DNA of 64,000 bases from Planctomyces sp. GTDB taxonomy: Bacteria; Planctomycetota; Planctomycetia; Planctomycetales; Planctomycetaceae. Of the stretch, positions 63,931 through 64,000 are shown in pieces. Below the pieces are notes generated by a model. That model was given only the letters and a program-made list of their open reading frames with translations, had not been told where the DNA came from and did no database searches. Within the stretch, counting starts at the first letter, position 1. The number at the start of each line of letters is the position of its first letter. The DNA lies in assembly GCA_016795105.1 (NCBI GenBank), contig JAEUIH010000021.1, forward strand, positions 34,903 through 98,902, written 5' to 3'. The position numbers and the translations under genes were made by a program.

Positions 63931-64000
63931 TCCTGAAATGCATGAAACCGTAGAAATCGCGGTCTCAAAAGTTCGTCGCGAGTCTCGAAGTTGGCGTCTG

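Overview
The window reads as a chromosomal segment of a planctomycete. The evidence is the mix of families: a DUF1501 protein, a CRTAC1-type ASPIC/UnbV protein, a Tat-exported Gfo/Idh/MocA oxidoreductase, a Sig-70_X6-type ECF sigma factor beside a Ser/Thr kinase fused to an FGE-sulfatase-like domain, and a giant PQQ-propeller protein. Moderate GC content, GTG/TTG starts and many short palindromic repeats between genes fit this. No rRNA, tRNA, CRISPR array, integrase or intact insertion sequence was recognised. I cannot name the species.

Layout. 1-5.6 kb: the 3' part of a very large signalling protein (pseudokinase, AAA ATPase, TPR-like region, GAF, histidine kinase, receiver, HPt). 5.6-9.3 kb: a DUF2200 protein, a thioesterase-like/methyltransferase fusion and a FadL-type outer-membrane protein. 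9.4-16.5 kb (minus strand): kinase-FGE protein, ECF sigma factor, glycogen debranching enzyme (translationally coupled to the sigma factor) and a HEAT-like secreted protein. 16.7-19.5 kb (minus): ferrochelatase, zinc alcohol dehydrogenase, zinc-ribbon membrane protein. 19.7-27.2 kb (plus): L-rhamnose isomerase followed by a sugar ABC importer (ATPase, two permeases, binding lipoprotein), then DUF1501. 27.2-31.1 kb: repeats, a His-tailed membrane protein, pyrophosphatase, DJ-1/PfpI, an EEP-type phosphatase and DUF423. 31.2-43.0 kb (minus): two ExbD/TolR proteins, a NfeD-like protein, a secreted/anchored unknown, the PQQ protein, isochorismatase, DUF58 and QueE. 43.1-47.9 kb: aminotransferase, DUF2306 protein, a membrane protein, a sigma-54 activator and a small membrane protein, with repeats between them. 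48.1-52.2 kb (plus): a probable lysine-catabolic operon of an unknown protein, a lysine-6-dehydrogenase-like protein and an ALDH7-type dehydrogenase. 52.2-63.7 kb: prenyltransferase-like toroid protein, GuaA, a small unknown, CRTAC1 protein, MraY, ROK kinase, a GT-C membrane protein and Gfo/Idh/MocA.

The most unusual feature is not a gene. Short hairpins recur between genes at many places with quite different stem sequences, each perfectly or nearly self-complementary, and with a GNA triloop (often GGA closed by C-G) or a GNRA-like tetraloop. Some form tandem arrays of 40 or 69 bp. Other points of interest are the pseudokinase hybrid, the thioesterase-methyltransferase fusion, the unknown first gene of the lysine operon, and the GlgX-sigma factor overlap.
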